From Bimuria novae-zelandiae CBS 107.79 (taxonomy: Eukaryota; Ascomycota; Dothideomycetes; Pleosporales; Didymosphaeriaceae): a stretch of 64,000 nucleotides of DNA. The stretch lies in the NCBI GenBank assembly GCA_010015655.1, contig ML976689.1, forward strand, positions 269,160 to 333,159, in the 5' to 3' direction. This document shows, one piece after another, positions 1 to 11,043 of the stretch; within the stretch, counting starts at the first letter, position 1; each line of letters opens with the position of its first letter. Position numbers and translations under genes: made by a program. The notes beneath the pieces were generated by a model. That model saw only the letters and a list, made by a program, of their open reading frames with translations, made no database searches and was not told the DNA's origin.

Positions 1-214
1 GTCTTTTGATATATCGTACAAGCTCCTCCTCTTGCTGGACGTTGAGCTTTTGTTGATTAATTCTCTTAGTTGTTCGCGACGATTGAACCCCTCTATGATT
101 TCGCGATAGGGTATTGCGATCAACACCATGCCTACGCGCTATTTCAGCATAAGTAAAGCGTTCTCCTGGATTTAGCGATTCGATTTCATCAATCGCAGCT
201 TGAATTGGATCCAT
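1..214 (-). CDS. Pogo/Fot1-type transposase, N-terminal 71 residues (partial)
   Basis: The frame opens with ATG at 214-212 and stays open to the window edge. It starts MDPIQAAIDEIESLNPGE and continues FTYAEIARRHGVDRNTLSR, a helix-turn-helix of the CENP-B/psq type that binds the terminal repeats. The same layout (MDLI.. followed by SYRKIA and a second helix) begins the two related transposases at 59,530 and 61,626, so all three belong to one family. The catalytic DDE domain is off the window, so activity cannot be judged. Confidence 0.75.
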   Translation of the reverse strand, partial: MDPIQAAIDEIESLNPGERFTYAEIARRHGVDRNTLSRNHRGVQSSRTTKRINQQKLNVQQEEELVRYIKR

Positions 215-303
215 GTTGATAGAATTATGACGCGCTGAAGGTTGAGGTGGTTTGGTGTTCGGCGATCGTTACGCGAATCCGATCGTTACGCGCACGGACA
301 CGG
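1..303 (-). mobile_element. Pogo/Fot1-type DNA transposon, 5' part (runs off window)
   Basis: The minus strand carries the start of a Tc1/mariner-superfamily (pogo/Fot1) element whose remainder lies outside the window. The transposase begins at 214. Between it and about 303 lies a GC-rich terminal segment in which CGATCGTTACGCG occurs twice (about 263 and 280). The likely outer end is position 303, because a TA dinucleotide, the target site of this superfamily, follows at 304-305. The opposite terminus is not visible, so the end is inferred. Unlike the degraded elements at 44.7-63.7 kb, the visible coding part has no stop codons, which suggests a recent insertion. Confidence 0.72.
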
Positions 304-305
304 TA

Positions 306-832
306 TAGATGGTGTCAAAGAACTATAAGCCGACGAATTCCCTCACGTCACTAGAGTATTTGCCACCGAAGAGGTAGAAGAGATTGTATGCCTGGTTAGG
401 CCACAGTGCGCCACCGGCGGTCGTGGGAACGTCTGAGGTCTGTACTGTGTGAGCACTCATCATATAAGTATCAACAGTGATGCACCCTTGACAAATTCTT
501 CTGCGTCGGGTAATGAGGTTCCAGGTTGGCAAGATCCTCCCATAACAGCCCACCATCTGCGCAGTCAGCTTCGACGGCTTCCGCCCCTGTTGGTTCAACT
601 GACTTGGATCGACGACACTCTGTGGGCTCCACGATTTGCCATAGTAAACATAACCTCCATAGATATAGAGTTTCGAGTCGATGATGCAAGTCTGGAGTGC
701 GTAACGCCTACAAACCTCCGGGATGTATATGTAGTCTCTGCCCTCATTCTGTGCTGCGGTTGGTGTTATAAAGTATACCAATACGATAAGAAACGCTGTA
801 GCCCAATAAATGCCATCACGAACTCGAAATAT
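306..832 (-). pseudogene. Kelch-type beta-propeller protein, truncated by transposon
   Basis: Read on the minus strand, the frame contains Kelch-like blades: ACIID-type SKLYIYGGYVYYGKSW, then GGALWPNQAYNLFYLFGGKY. A hydrophobic stretch (TAFLIVLVYFITPTAA) sits at the N-terminus like a signal peptide or anchor, but no ATG precedes it in frame before a TGA at 835-833; the first usable codon is TTG at 781. Near the 3' end a TAG replaces what is probably a tryptophan codon (GL-stop-FFDTIY), a G-to-A change typical of RIP. A few codons further the frame runs into the pogo/Fot1 element at 303-305. The rest of the propeller is therefore lost. Fungal secreted or membrane Kelch proteins have several more blades. 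The family call is from motif pattern only. Confidence 0.6.
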
Positions 833-2981
833 TCAGAGAAAGGCAGAAGAAGTCGATTCCGATATTAGGAGTTTGGTCTCAGTCTCGCTCCGCGTGAGCT
901 GGCGCAAGAAGTCGGGAGAAATTCGACAGCGATAAGAGACGCTAAGATCCATCTCGCCGTCCACCAGACTACATTTGCTGCAAATGAGTGGTCAAATAGG
1001 CCTGAACAACCTCGTAGTGCGTACAAGGCTACAATTGAAACACGTCATACGTCGTTCAATCGACACCACCTGTGCATGCAACATTGGTTATCAGCGCCAA
1101 TAAAGCAGCTACTGGAGGAAGCTAAAAGCCTGTCGATCTCCTTCATATCTTTCGTGTTTTCAAGTTGTGAAAAGCAGCATACGGTCGGCGGAGAAAACAC
1201 CTTTGATATAGTCGGCACATGTGCAGCTATACTACCCTAGGTATTACTATCTATACTGGACGAGCCCAAATATTCGTATGTTTTGCTGTTTGTGAATCGG
1301 CCGATTTCAAGCCAGTATCATACTGTGCTGATAAAGATTGGCCATAGCAGTCTCGTGCGGCCCAAACAGGATGTGGAGTATCACAGCCCTACATGCTTCT
1401 CAAACCGCGTATCGAAGGATTTTCCCAGCCAGTTTCGCTGCATAAACTGCAACTCTACCTCACCCCACTCTTCAGCTTATAAACATATACCTCGATGGCT
1501 TTGTGCTCACCAGCTCCAAGTCACCGTACACCAAATTGCGAAAACGCAGCTGGTGAAAATTATACAACGGTTTCCAGTATGCATGTGTACTTTAACACAA
1601 AACGGATCATATCTATTCCGCCGTTCCGTTTGATCTTATCTCTGACAATCGTCAATTACGGTTGTCAAATTGAACTACTATCAAGGGTCAGTAGATGTCA
1701 CGGTTTGGAGTCTCCCTTTCCCCACTTGCAGTGGCGCCTCACCTGTGTTGAGATGCGACTACCCATCCTACACTAGCGCTGTTTACAGCCACTCATGTAT
1801 ACCTACTGTTCGTAGCTTCACCCAATACAACAACAAGTACAATTCTCAATTTCTTCCTTATGCGTATGGATCACTAGCTCTCACAGTAGATACCCCCATA
1901 GCAGATGGAAAAGTCTTACCGCCTACTCGCTCATAGTTCAACGCGACGAGACTCATCAGATAACTATCCAATCATACATTCCCGAGAGATATATATCTTT
2001 GATGTAGTATGAAGCCCCCGCGCATGGGTTTCTATAATATTTAAGATCGGTACGAATCGCACACTTTTGACCATGGAAACTCCCACGATCTAGCCATCCG
2101 TGTAATCCGGTCATATTCCAATTGATTGTTCCTTACGGTTCGTATACCGCAACTACATGCGAGCCTGCCCTCTTACAACCTGTCAATGTCGTTGAGACCA
2201 TATTGAAGGATCATACAATCCTACGAACATAATCCTCGCACCCCACCTTACCGGAAGCCATTACAAAGTCCCTACCACCGTCCCCAATTTGATCCCCCAC
2301 CGACACATACACTTCAGCCCTAACCGCTCACAAACCAACCCCTCATCCACTCGTCCTAAAGCGCTTCCAAATAATCCCTTGGCAGCTACATCGAGCCATC
2401 GTGGCTACGGGATAAATTCCAAACGCCTCCTACCCCTGTCCTACCTAGCCCTGCGCACCCAGCCGTATATCTCTCGGTACCCGCACCCACACCCAGAACC
2501 ATCAACGCCACAATACCTCCCTTGCAGCATGCGCGTATCCAATGCATATACCAATACTGCACTTCGCACCTTCTCTTCGCAGGGCTACGCGAGGTCGGCG
2601 GGACGCGATACGGCGGGCGTAGCAATGAACCTAGAGGCTAAAAAGTAAGAACCTGGGGTGTTGGCGCGTATGTTGTGGCTTGGAAACACGAGGGAGTGTT
2701 GAGCTGGGCGTTAGGTGCAGGCGGTGACTTGGGGCTGGGGCGGTAAGCGAACCGGGAAGAGGGAGGAGGCTTGGTGGTGGCATTTTGGTATTTGGGGGCT
2801 GGCTGGCCGAGTGAGGGAGGAGGGGTAGTCCTAGGATGAGAATGGAGGGAATTATATGGTCGCCGATGAAGGAAAGGGTGGGGTTTATATGTTGACGAAA
2901 GACTGGCTCTCTCTGTGATTGAATGCGTGCATTCTGAAAGTTTTATATCCACGTATCTTCCGATGCTGCTCAAGGGTCTGT
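833..2981. other. No supported gene
   Basis: Short open frames occur on both strands, but none carries a recognisable domain, and their composition looks incidental. A frame at about 2549-2640 ends at a possible donor (GTAAGA), but no partner exon was found. Confidence 0.4.
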
Positions 2982-3734
2982 TCAAAGAGAGTAGTCGCCG
3001 CAGAACATCTGCGTAAATTCTTGATCTTGACGTTGGTCTACTTCCTCAATGGCGCGTACGAACGGCATCGTCTCTGGAGCTTGCAACACCTCTTTCACAT
3101 GAGAATCGAACTCGGATAGCTGTTCTTTCCACAGTGAAGCTTCACTTGCGCCTAAGAAACCACTCTCAATATGCGAATTGCACAAGCGTCTCCAGTATAG
3201 ATACCTATCCCAGTCGGATAGTATCCACGACTTGTATGCATCGTAGGCGCTGTAAATGAGCGTTATAATGCCTGTTGCTAATGCTATCGCTTGATCGAGT
3301 TCTCTGAGCGAATACTTCGTGGAAGGAATGACCGGTAAGTCGATGTTTGGCCCGGGCTTCCGGAGCGGGGGAAATGTGCAGGCATAGACCACAAATAATG
3401 TTGATGAGCCCAAAACCATTGTCACTATCGCCGCCCCACTCTAGTTGTTTCCTCGGAGATCTTCGCGTCTCCTCCCCCAAAGAATGTTCATGATGATAAA
3501 TACGGCCGTGCTGTAAACCGCCACAACGGCTCCAAAATCAAGGAGATTTTTGGAAACTTCTAAGCCTTTCGATCGCGACGTGCACGCGAAATTTATAGTA
3601 GAAATCGGAATTACCACACTGATGCAGACTCGTCTCCTGATTCCATCGGAGAAACCCGCAAAAGTAAAAAAAAAAAAAAAAAAAAAAAACCGAACTGCAT
3701 AACCGAAATCACAGCAAAACATATTGTGCAGCAC
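2982..3734 (-). pseudogene. Hypothetical multi-span membrane protein with in-frame TAG
   Basis: One frame runs from 3734 to 2982, interrupted only by a TAG at 3443-3441. Before the stop lies a hydrophobic segment (FGAVVAVYSTAVFIIMNILW), directly after it a second (AAIVTMVLGSSTLFVVYA), and a third around ALATGIITLIYSAY, followed by an acidic, aromatic C-terminus ending MFCGDYSL. The continuity across the stop suggests one gene with a CAG-to-TAG or TGG-to-TAG change, not two genes. Upstream, a 24-base poly-A (poly-T in sense) lies at about 3667-3690 and may belong to an intron; a further possible exon lies at 3903-3746, ending in a GTATGC donor. Family not recognised. A spliced-out stop is the main alternative. 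Confidence 0.4.
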
Positions 3735-3903
3735 GCATACTTTCTAGGTTTACTGGCGTTTGTGTGTCATTGCTTTGCGATTTGTGGAGTTCAAGGATGA
3801 CCTGAATAGATGCAACGCAAGGCATTATCATAGCTGCAACAAAGTCGTTTCCGATCGTATCTCGTCCGAAGCTGTGTCGATTACAGATCCAGGATATGTG
3901 CAC

Positions 3904-6858
3904 TGAGAGTACCGTGCAAAGTCAACAAATGAAGGCACCGGGGCCGTAAAGAGATGAGACTTCCGAAGGAGGCTCAAGGTCACTGGGAAACAGGCCTCCT
4001 CTTTGATCCAGTATGTCTCGTACAGAAGACATTGCGTTCAGGTGATCCGTTCGATCTGAGGAAAGCTGGCGTTGAGGAGCTTGATCGCAGTCTGAAATTC
4101 TGCGGATCGTATTTCAGCCTGGGGTTTTGGCGGGGAGAAGGCGGTTGTTCGGTGCTGTCAAAAAGCAACCAGAAGGACGAGTAGTCGTTTATTGCTCTGC
4201 TGCTTGCTTGAGCTGTGATTGAACTTCTGCCTTTGCTGCTAGCTATTGAGGTCGCTGTTGAGCATGGCGTTAGCTCCGCCACCTCCTTTTCAGGTGTATG
4301 AGCGCTCAGCCTTGTCGATAAATCATCCACGGAACTCTCTACGGCGAGGGCACTGTTCAATCAAGTCATATGCCGGCAAAACGCAGAAGCGCTTTACTGA
4401 CGGTGCGACTTTCAAGTTTGGTTTCTCAATCACTCCGAGGGCACTGCTCATAACTAGTTACGAGTTTGCGATTGCTTTCGCGCTGGTTCGAGCAAGGCTA
4501 GCGGTTAGGACTAATTACAAGTGATCCTGCGTCCTGGTGTGCCTGTGAGCTAGCGATAACAGTCTGCGCAGCACTTGAATCCAGGATGCAGTCCACCCCG
4601 GATAAAAGCAACGGGAAACTCGAGGCATGCAATTGCTCTCCCGCAGGAGTTTTCCGCCCAAGGCAAGATCAACAGGCACAGGGTTCCGAATCCAAACAGA
4701 CACTAAGGACCACCCTTCGATGATCGAGACCGTGAATTGCCCAACCAATCGAATCGCGGATCTAGCCAACTACAAAGATCCTTATTGGCCACGAAAGTGC
4801 GAAAAGGCGTTTTCCAACCAATGGAGTCACCACATGATCGTCCGGGACTAGTCGGGGAGAATTGTGAGGATCTCGCAAGGGAATTGACAAGGGTACGAAT
4901 CCTGATCTTGCAGAACTTCACACACAAACAAGAGAGCGTTGTTCCGTCGCACTGCCGCATGTCTCCATTGTGCTCCTTGGACATTTAGGAGAAACAATTA
5001 TTCGGTTCTGGACCCTCAAAGACTGTTGGTGGCGGTCGCAGCCTGCCTCCGCGGCCTAGTCTCGGGCTCCCGCGGTCCCGACCGCAATTTCTACATTATC
5101 GCGCACATCACAGTATCGGAGATCCCAAATCGGCAATATTGAGTATTGAACCCCTCGCGCTGATGGTTCCGAGATTAACGGCTGGCGGACCGGTAGCTTA
5201 GATTCGGTGGGACGCGCAGTGTCACGCCAGGTCCAGGGATTGTGGGGAAGAACAGACGCTCAGACGTCTATATCACGGCACTGAGAACGCGGCCTTGAGA
5301 AATCCTTTTTGCGTGAACGGGAACCGCACGTGCCATCTAGAGGATTGTGTCGTAAAGGTCTTGGTGTTGAGACAAGGCGTGAGGCGAAAAGCATACCGAC
5401 TGTAAATTTGTGCAAGGCGTTATCGATACCTACCCAGGATGCGATCTTCTTCGTAATCCTGCTGGTCATGCCGTTGGCATGCCGTTGCCGTGCCGATCGG
5501 GAACATGCTGGGATGAGAGAGGTTGAAAATAGCTACTCACTCGGCGCATAGGCGTAGCGCTGATGGGCGAACAGTCCCATGCGTCTCACGATCGGCTAGA
5601 CATTGAAGGCATTGAACGGCAAGGACCCGGGTGCTAATTCACTGGAAGCGAGCCTGAATCAGACCCGGTGACCAGAAGAGTAGAACCTTAAATCTGCGAT
5701 GAGAGAAAATCGCGATTCATGCGCGCTTGAGGTCTGGCAACACACTGGAAGCCAGACACAGCAGCGCTCAAAGCCCCGGGGCTCCAGGTCTGATCGCAAG
5801 AAACGCGAAGCAATCATTGCCCGGTGACTGGTTCTCATGAATTTCGAGCGACGTACGTAGCTGCGATATCGGATCAAGCAATCTGACACACTTCCCTCGC
5901 TGACCCATGGCTGTGAATTGGTGATACAGACAGCGACGTGTCACGCCACGGCATTGGCAAGCCACCTCGTGTCGAATTCTGCCTCTCGGGTGCGGTAGAT
6001 GCGAAAAGCCTCAGGAACGCGGGGTATCAGCCTCGTCCGGCCCAAGAGACATCCACAGTAACACAAGCACCGCGTGCAACCTGCGTAGCCTCTGTCCAAC
6101 CTGTCGATGAGTCCATTGTGCAACCAGTCAGACCACATTGTAGGAGCAATCGTACGAGACCCTTGTTTTGTGGGCGTATAGCGGTGACTGCACCGCTGTG
6201 CTACATGCGCTTGCTTTGGCGACGTTGCGTTCCGCGCTTGAGGTGGTGCGAATGCTGGCAACAGTATCTTTCCGCGGGCCCTAGTGTTGGGAACGCCAAT
6301 TGTGTGGCAAGGGATGGGACGTCCCACGGGTAAGTAAGTAGCGAGCTGGGCTGCGTGGTGTGAAATCGGCGTTTCAATGAGTGAAGTGGCTTTGTGATGG
6401 CTTCGGCGGGAGTTCGGATATGGCTGAATGTGATACAAACGGGGAGAGTGGGAGACTACAAGAGGTAGTCGATGCTGACTAGAGGACGAACCGCATAGCG
6501 CGAGCGAAAGGCTGCGCTGGATTAGGTGTGTAGTAAGGAAGAAACACGGCACAGCAGTAAGCATATGGGAAAAGAGAACACGTGGTACATCAATGGTCAT
6601 GTCTGCAACCGAGTAGGAAGCAGAGCAAATGCATTGGTGATGTCTGATTATTGATGGCGGGTGATACTCGTCCGACGCCATCGAGCATCCCATTCAGTCT
6701 CCTGGGCCCAGAGGGGTTCAACTTGGCCTAGTCTAGGCATACACCCGAACAGGTAGAAATAGAATAAGAAAAAAAAGGGTTTGTCGAAAGGGAAATGGGA
6801 TTCGCTTGCGAATCAGGTCACGATGCTCTCGTCTGAATCGTCGAGGGGTGATGCAGCG
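3904..6858. other. No supported gene
   Basis: Many short overlapping frames occur (for example a 250-codon minus frame at 6693-5941 rich in S, H, R and T), but none shows a domain, a signal peptide or sensible splice partners. The stretch is treated as intergenic or decayed. Confidence 0.4.
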
Positions 6859-8093
6859 TCAAGTAGCTTCCACGCTGAGATGAGAACTGTGTTCTTCGTC
6901 TTGCACTTGCAGGGTCTTCAGTTTGGCTTCAACGGATTTGACAACCTCCGGGTCGAAGCTGGGCTGCATCTTCACTCGTTTGATCCTGTCACGAGTTAGT
7001 ATTGCATAGCGTCGGACAGTGTGATGGTACTCACGGTGTTCGAACGCATTTCTCACACTTTTCGTGGCCGCATCCAGGACACTGCGGCGAGCCATCGAGG
7101 AAGGTATTATTGCAGTGTTCGCACTCCCACCGAACCCGAGTTCTCGGCTTCCGCCATATGCGTCTAGACCTCTCTAGTTCACGTTCCATCTCAATTTCGC
7201 TGTCGTACTCGGCGTCTCCTGGGTAGCCATTGGGCCACTTGTTGAGCTTGGCCGGCTCTCGAGGGCACTTGGTGCACCTGATGTGGCGACAAGACTCGCA
7301 GATGGTGGCCGTGGGCGGGATGAACAGTGCCTGGCACTTGTGGCAGTTGCGACGTACACGCTGCTTCGCAGGTTGGTAGGCCAGCTCCTTTCCGTCCCTG
7401 GTAGCAACCGTGAGAATTCGCTTCTTCTTCGGCAATGCCTTTGCAGCAGCAGCCTCCTTCGCCTGAGCCTGGGCCTTCTCGGCGGGGTTCTTCTTCTTCG
7501 GGTAGCGAGGGCACCTTTTGCATCGTTTGTGCTCACATTTGGCACAGACTTTATCGGAGCCGTAGGTGGTTCCGCAGCGGTGGCAGGTGCGATGGACACG
7601 CATGCGGATGGGCCGCTCCACGCGCTGGATGTTCACGGGCAGAGCAGGCGCGGCGATCCATTCGTGGGACTCCAGGGTGAGACCGTACTTGGCGAACAGG
7701 GCGCGAGCACGCTCTTGCTGCATGACAGAACGCTGCAGCGTCGTGATAGCGGGCGTAGCAGCCGTAGAGTCGACGGTGGGCGCGACATCGCCAGGTTTGA
7801 TGGCGGCGGGCTCAGTAGAGGCACTAGTCGGTAGTTAGCATTCAAATGGCAGCAAGCAGTTCCCGGGGAGGAACGTACGCAGTCGTGCCTTCCTTCTCTT
7901 CTTCAATGGCGGCAGGCGCGGGCGACGACGGTCCAGCAGGTGACGCAGGGCAGCTCTTTCCTTTGGCGGGCTTCTCACGCTTGAACACGCTGCTCATGCG
8001 CTTCACATATTTGCCCAGGCTCTTGCGGGGCGTCCCCTCTTTCACATCTTTGGTGTCTGCTGGCGGGGTAGACACGGTGGACGACATGGCCAT
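6859..8093 (-). CDS. Zinc-ribbon-like CxxC repeat protein, three exons
   Basis: Exons 8093-7879, 7823-7035 and 6985-6859 join to 1131 bases, 376 residues. Introns start GTACGT and GTGAGT; the second has a CTAAC branch sequence and ends ACAG. The ATG at 8093 is chosen because the longer frame upstream begins with GTG. The N-terminus is basic and Ser/Pro-rich (GKYVKRMSSVFKREKPAKGK). The body holds three cysteine clusters, each of two CxxC knuckles plus CxxC: CHRCGTTYGSDKVCAKC, CHKCQALFIPPTATICESC and CEHCNNTFLDGSPQCPGC, each followed by a CxKC-type pair (CKRCPR, CTKCPR, CEKCVR). These look like repeated zinc ribbons, and basic linkers (PKKKNP, LPKKKR) could contact nucleic acid or serve as nuclear signals. 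Function is unknown. The gene model is strong, the role is not. Confidence 0.8.
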
Positions 8094-8601
8094 GTCCGAC
8101 ACTCGGCGGCGTGAGTTGATAGCAGTGGTGAGGTTTGGCTACTTCGTAGACGGTCCCAGGAATATGTGTTTGTGGAGTTCAGAGGGCTGACATGCAGGCC
8201 CCAGTTATTCCCCCGGGCTGGCTGAGACAGGAGCGAAACCTCGGGACGACCGACGGTGCGGGAGGAAGCTGCAATCAGGCGCGACAGGCAGCTGACGGCC
8301 ACTCGGTGCAGCGTGGGCGGCGTTTCGTGGAGGAGTGCGGCGAGATAGGCGGTCCTAGGGCGGGCTCGGATGGCTGAGCGCGGTGGATGGGTGGGTGGTT
8401 ATGTACGAATTCCAGCAGCGTGGGTTGGTTCGTTGACCCCGACGCGCACAGGGTAGAGCAGCAGAGCGTGCGGCCCGTTCGTCGTAGCTGGGAAGCCAAG
8501 TGGATGCCGACGGAGCAAAACGGGGGGGTATTAGTGTGCGCAGTGCGAGCGGACGTGTCCCGGCAGCACACCCGGGGCGTGTTTTTCTTATTGCGCTGCA
8601 C

Positions 8602-8637
8602 AAGTGCTGCAAGTGCTGCAAGTGCTGCAAGTGCTGC
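8602..8637. repeat. 9-bp tandem repeat AAGTGCTGC, four copies
   Basis: Four exact consecutive copies of AAGTGCTGC lie in a gene-poor stretch. The unit is divisible by three, but no supported gene contains it. Confidence 0.9.
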
Positions 8638-11010
8638 AAACCTGATTGTGCACGGCAGGGACGGCGGGAAAAGACAGAAGCGAGGCACACGATTGCAAGC
8701 CCGCTCGGCTGTTCCTTCTCTCGCTGCTGGGAGGGCCTGTTTGCAATGCTTGCCTCGACGCCTGGCACCTGTTCCCGATACTATGGTTTGAGAGCGGAGT
8801 CGACGCCAGTTTGGGCAGACAACAAGCCACCGGCTAGATGCGGCCTGGCGCTCTGTTGGCTCGGACAAGGGCTTCTTAGCCTCCGCGGAGCGCTCTCTAC
8901 CGTCAAGTGTTCCCTGTTGAATTCCCTGTTGAATGCTTGTTTCAAGGTTCGCGGAGCAGTGTGGTATGCATTGCGCGGCAGCAGGTCAAGAACAGACACT
9001 GCCTGACCATGCGACACCACTACCATCCAGAGTCATGCACGCCGGAGTACCTCTTTGAGCCTCCCCGCACAGCTCTCTTGCGCGCCGTATTCATCCGATG
9101 CGCACGTCGAAAACCTAGCAAATGGCGTTCGGCTACTCACGCCGCTTCCCGCATCCATATTGATTCATCAATTCGCATACATCACGGCACGCCGTCCACC
9201 CAGGTGTTGCACAGCCGGTCGCTACGGGAGCACAAAGCCTTTCGAGAATGCCTGTCGTAGCCTGTCAAACGGGCATATCTCGCTAGACGCTGTTTGCCAT
9301 AGTCTGCAGTACACCATGTTGCTGCGCTGGGTTGGGACCCGGACACTGTTGAGTTTAAGTAACCACCAGAGTACCCACTGGCACACGATACTGCCCTCAT
9401 CAACAGCGTGTGTTGAGCGTCTGGTGCAGCAGTTCGGGAACCGGCGGACCAGCAGGGCACGAGGCCACATCACCATTCCAGTTCATGACAACCCGCGGCT
9501 ATCGCAGTCTCACACAGTCTCTTGCAACCATGACTGCATCTTCTCGCTCTTGTTCGCACCTCACCTACCCGTTCGTTGCTGGCCCGCATACAGTCCGCAT
9601 GTGCGATTGTCATTACGCCGCGACGAATTCCTATCCCACGGCGACAGGCTCCCAGCGCTCCGCCAACCTGGTATACATGCACGCCGTTTTCTGTCAGTGC
9701 TTGTGTCACCCGTTGATTCGACACGAACACATTAACCGTCTTTGTTCCCGCACCAACCTTGTCTTTGGGACCGCAGCACTGCACCACTGCACCACTTCAT
9801 TAAAGCGGTCAGATTCCTCTAATAATTCTTCTAGTAATCCCCGATCCATAGTGAAGATCGGAGTGCTGTGCCTCGAGAGTGCGAACTTTGTCTCAACCTC
9901 TGACCGGTAGAATGGCTGTCGGAAATGATTCGGTACGAGTGGATCGTGTCTTAGTTGAGCTTATATGGCAGCCAAGTATACAAGTTATACTAAAACACCT
10001 TACCGAGTCAAGTAAACACTCAAAGGCCTCGGTAAGCCACAATCAATCTCTAGCATTGGCAACGACGTCGTGACTGTCTAGACCTCTTCTTGACTAAATT
10101 GAACTGTTTGATATTCGCCTTACCGAAATACTTCTCCGGTCTTGAGATTTTTCTTTGAATCGAGCCGCCTTGCGCGCAACCACGGACGTACCGGCTTCCG
10201 CAAACAAACCGCCAAAGGGAGAACCAGGGCAAGACCTCCCTTGTTGTTCTCGTCGCGTCGTCAAGGCGCGCTAAAACGAAGCAGCTAGCGAACTCTATCC
10301 CACCGCAGCTTCCGACGTGCAATCCGGAACCTCATCCTACTCTATGATGACAGTTTCTTCCGCACTGATAGGCCTCCTACTCTATGGCTTCAAAAACCCA
10401 GGACATGCGACGAAAAAGGCGTTGAAACCGCCTCACGCCCATGGATTTCGAGCACATGCAATTTGTCCTGGCAGCCGGACCCTGCCCAACGGCTCCGCGG
10501 CGGTTCACAGCAGATCAAACCAGGCCCCAGCCGCGCCGCGAGTCAGCGGCACAAAGACTCTCCCTCGCCTCGGAGTCCAAAATCTCGCTTCTTCACATTC
10601 ACCGGCCACAGCCCCTCAGCGTGGCTTGACCAATGGTATCCATTTGCGCGCCGCGGGGTCATCAGTCCGATGCTTGCAGGTGTGCCATCGCCTACTCTCT
10701 AATCGTTCCACCCGTGCGCTGCCCTCCCCAGTACCAAAGCAGCGCTGACCCCACGGCCCAGGACCCGTTTTGCGGGCCCGCCCACGAAACTGCCTGTTTC
10801 GTGACAAGTGGAATCGTCGGGCGGTACCCGCAGGGTCGCTTGAAAATCGCTGGTGGTTGGGCAGACTCGTGAGTGTGACGTCGCAGGGAGCGGGACGGGG
10901 CGAAGAGCAAGATGGGGAAGGCGGCGCGGGTGGGTTTATTGGTGTAGTGTTGGAGGCGTTTGTGTTTTTGCTTTTCGCGGAGGGAGGGCAGGCGCACAAG
11001 GGGTGAGTAA

Positions 11011-11043
11011 GCGAGACTGCCGCGAGACTGCCGCGAGACTGCC
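11011..11043. repeat. 11-bp tandem repeat GCGAGACTGCC, three copies
   Basis: Three exact consecutive copies of GCGAGACTGCC, followed by the partial copy GCGAGA. Confidence 0.9.

Noticed and set aside
5941..6693. 250-codon minus-strand ORF
   Set aside because: Rich in S, H, T and R with no motif and no helix or strand pattern; probably incidental in moderate-GC DNA.
8602..8637. Possible CRISPR-like or satellite array
   Set aside because: Only four 9-bp units without spacers; a simple tandem repeat in a eukaryotic genome.
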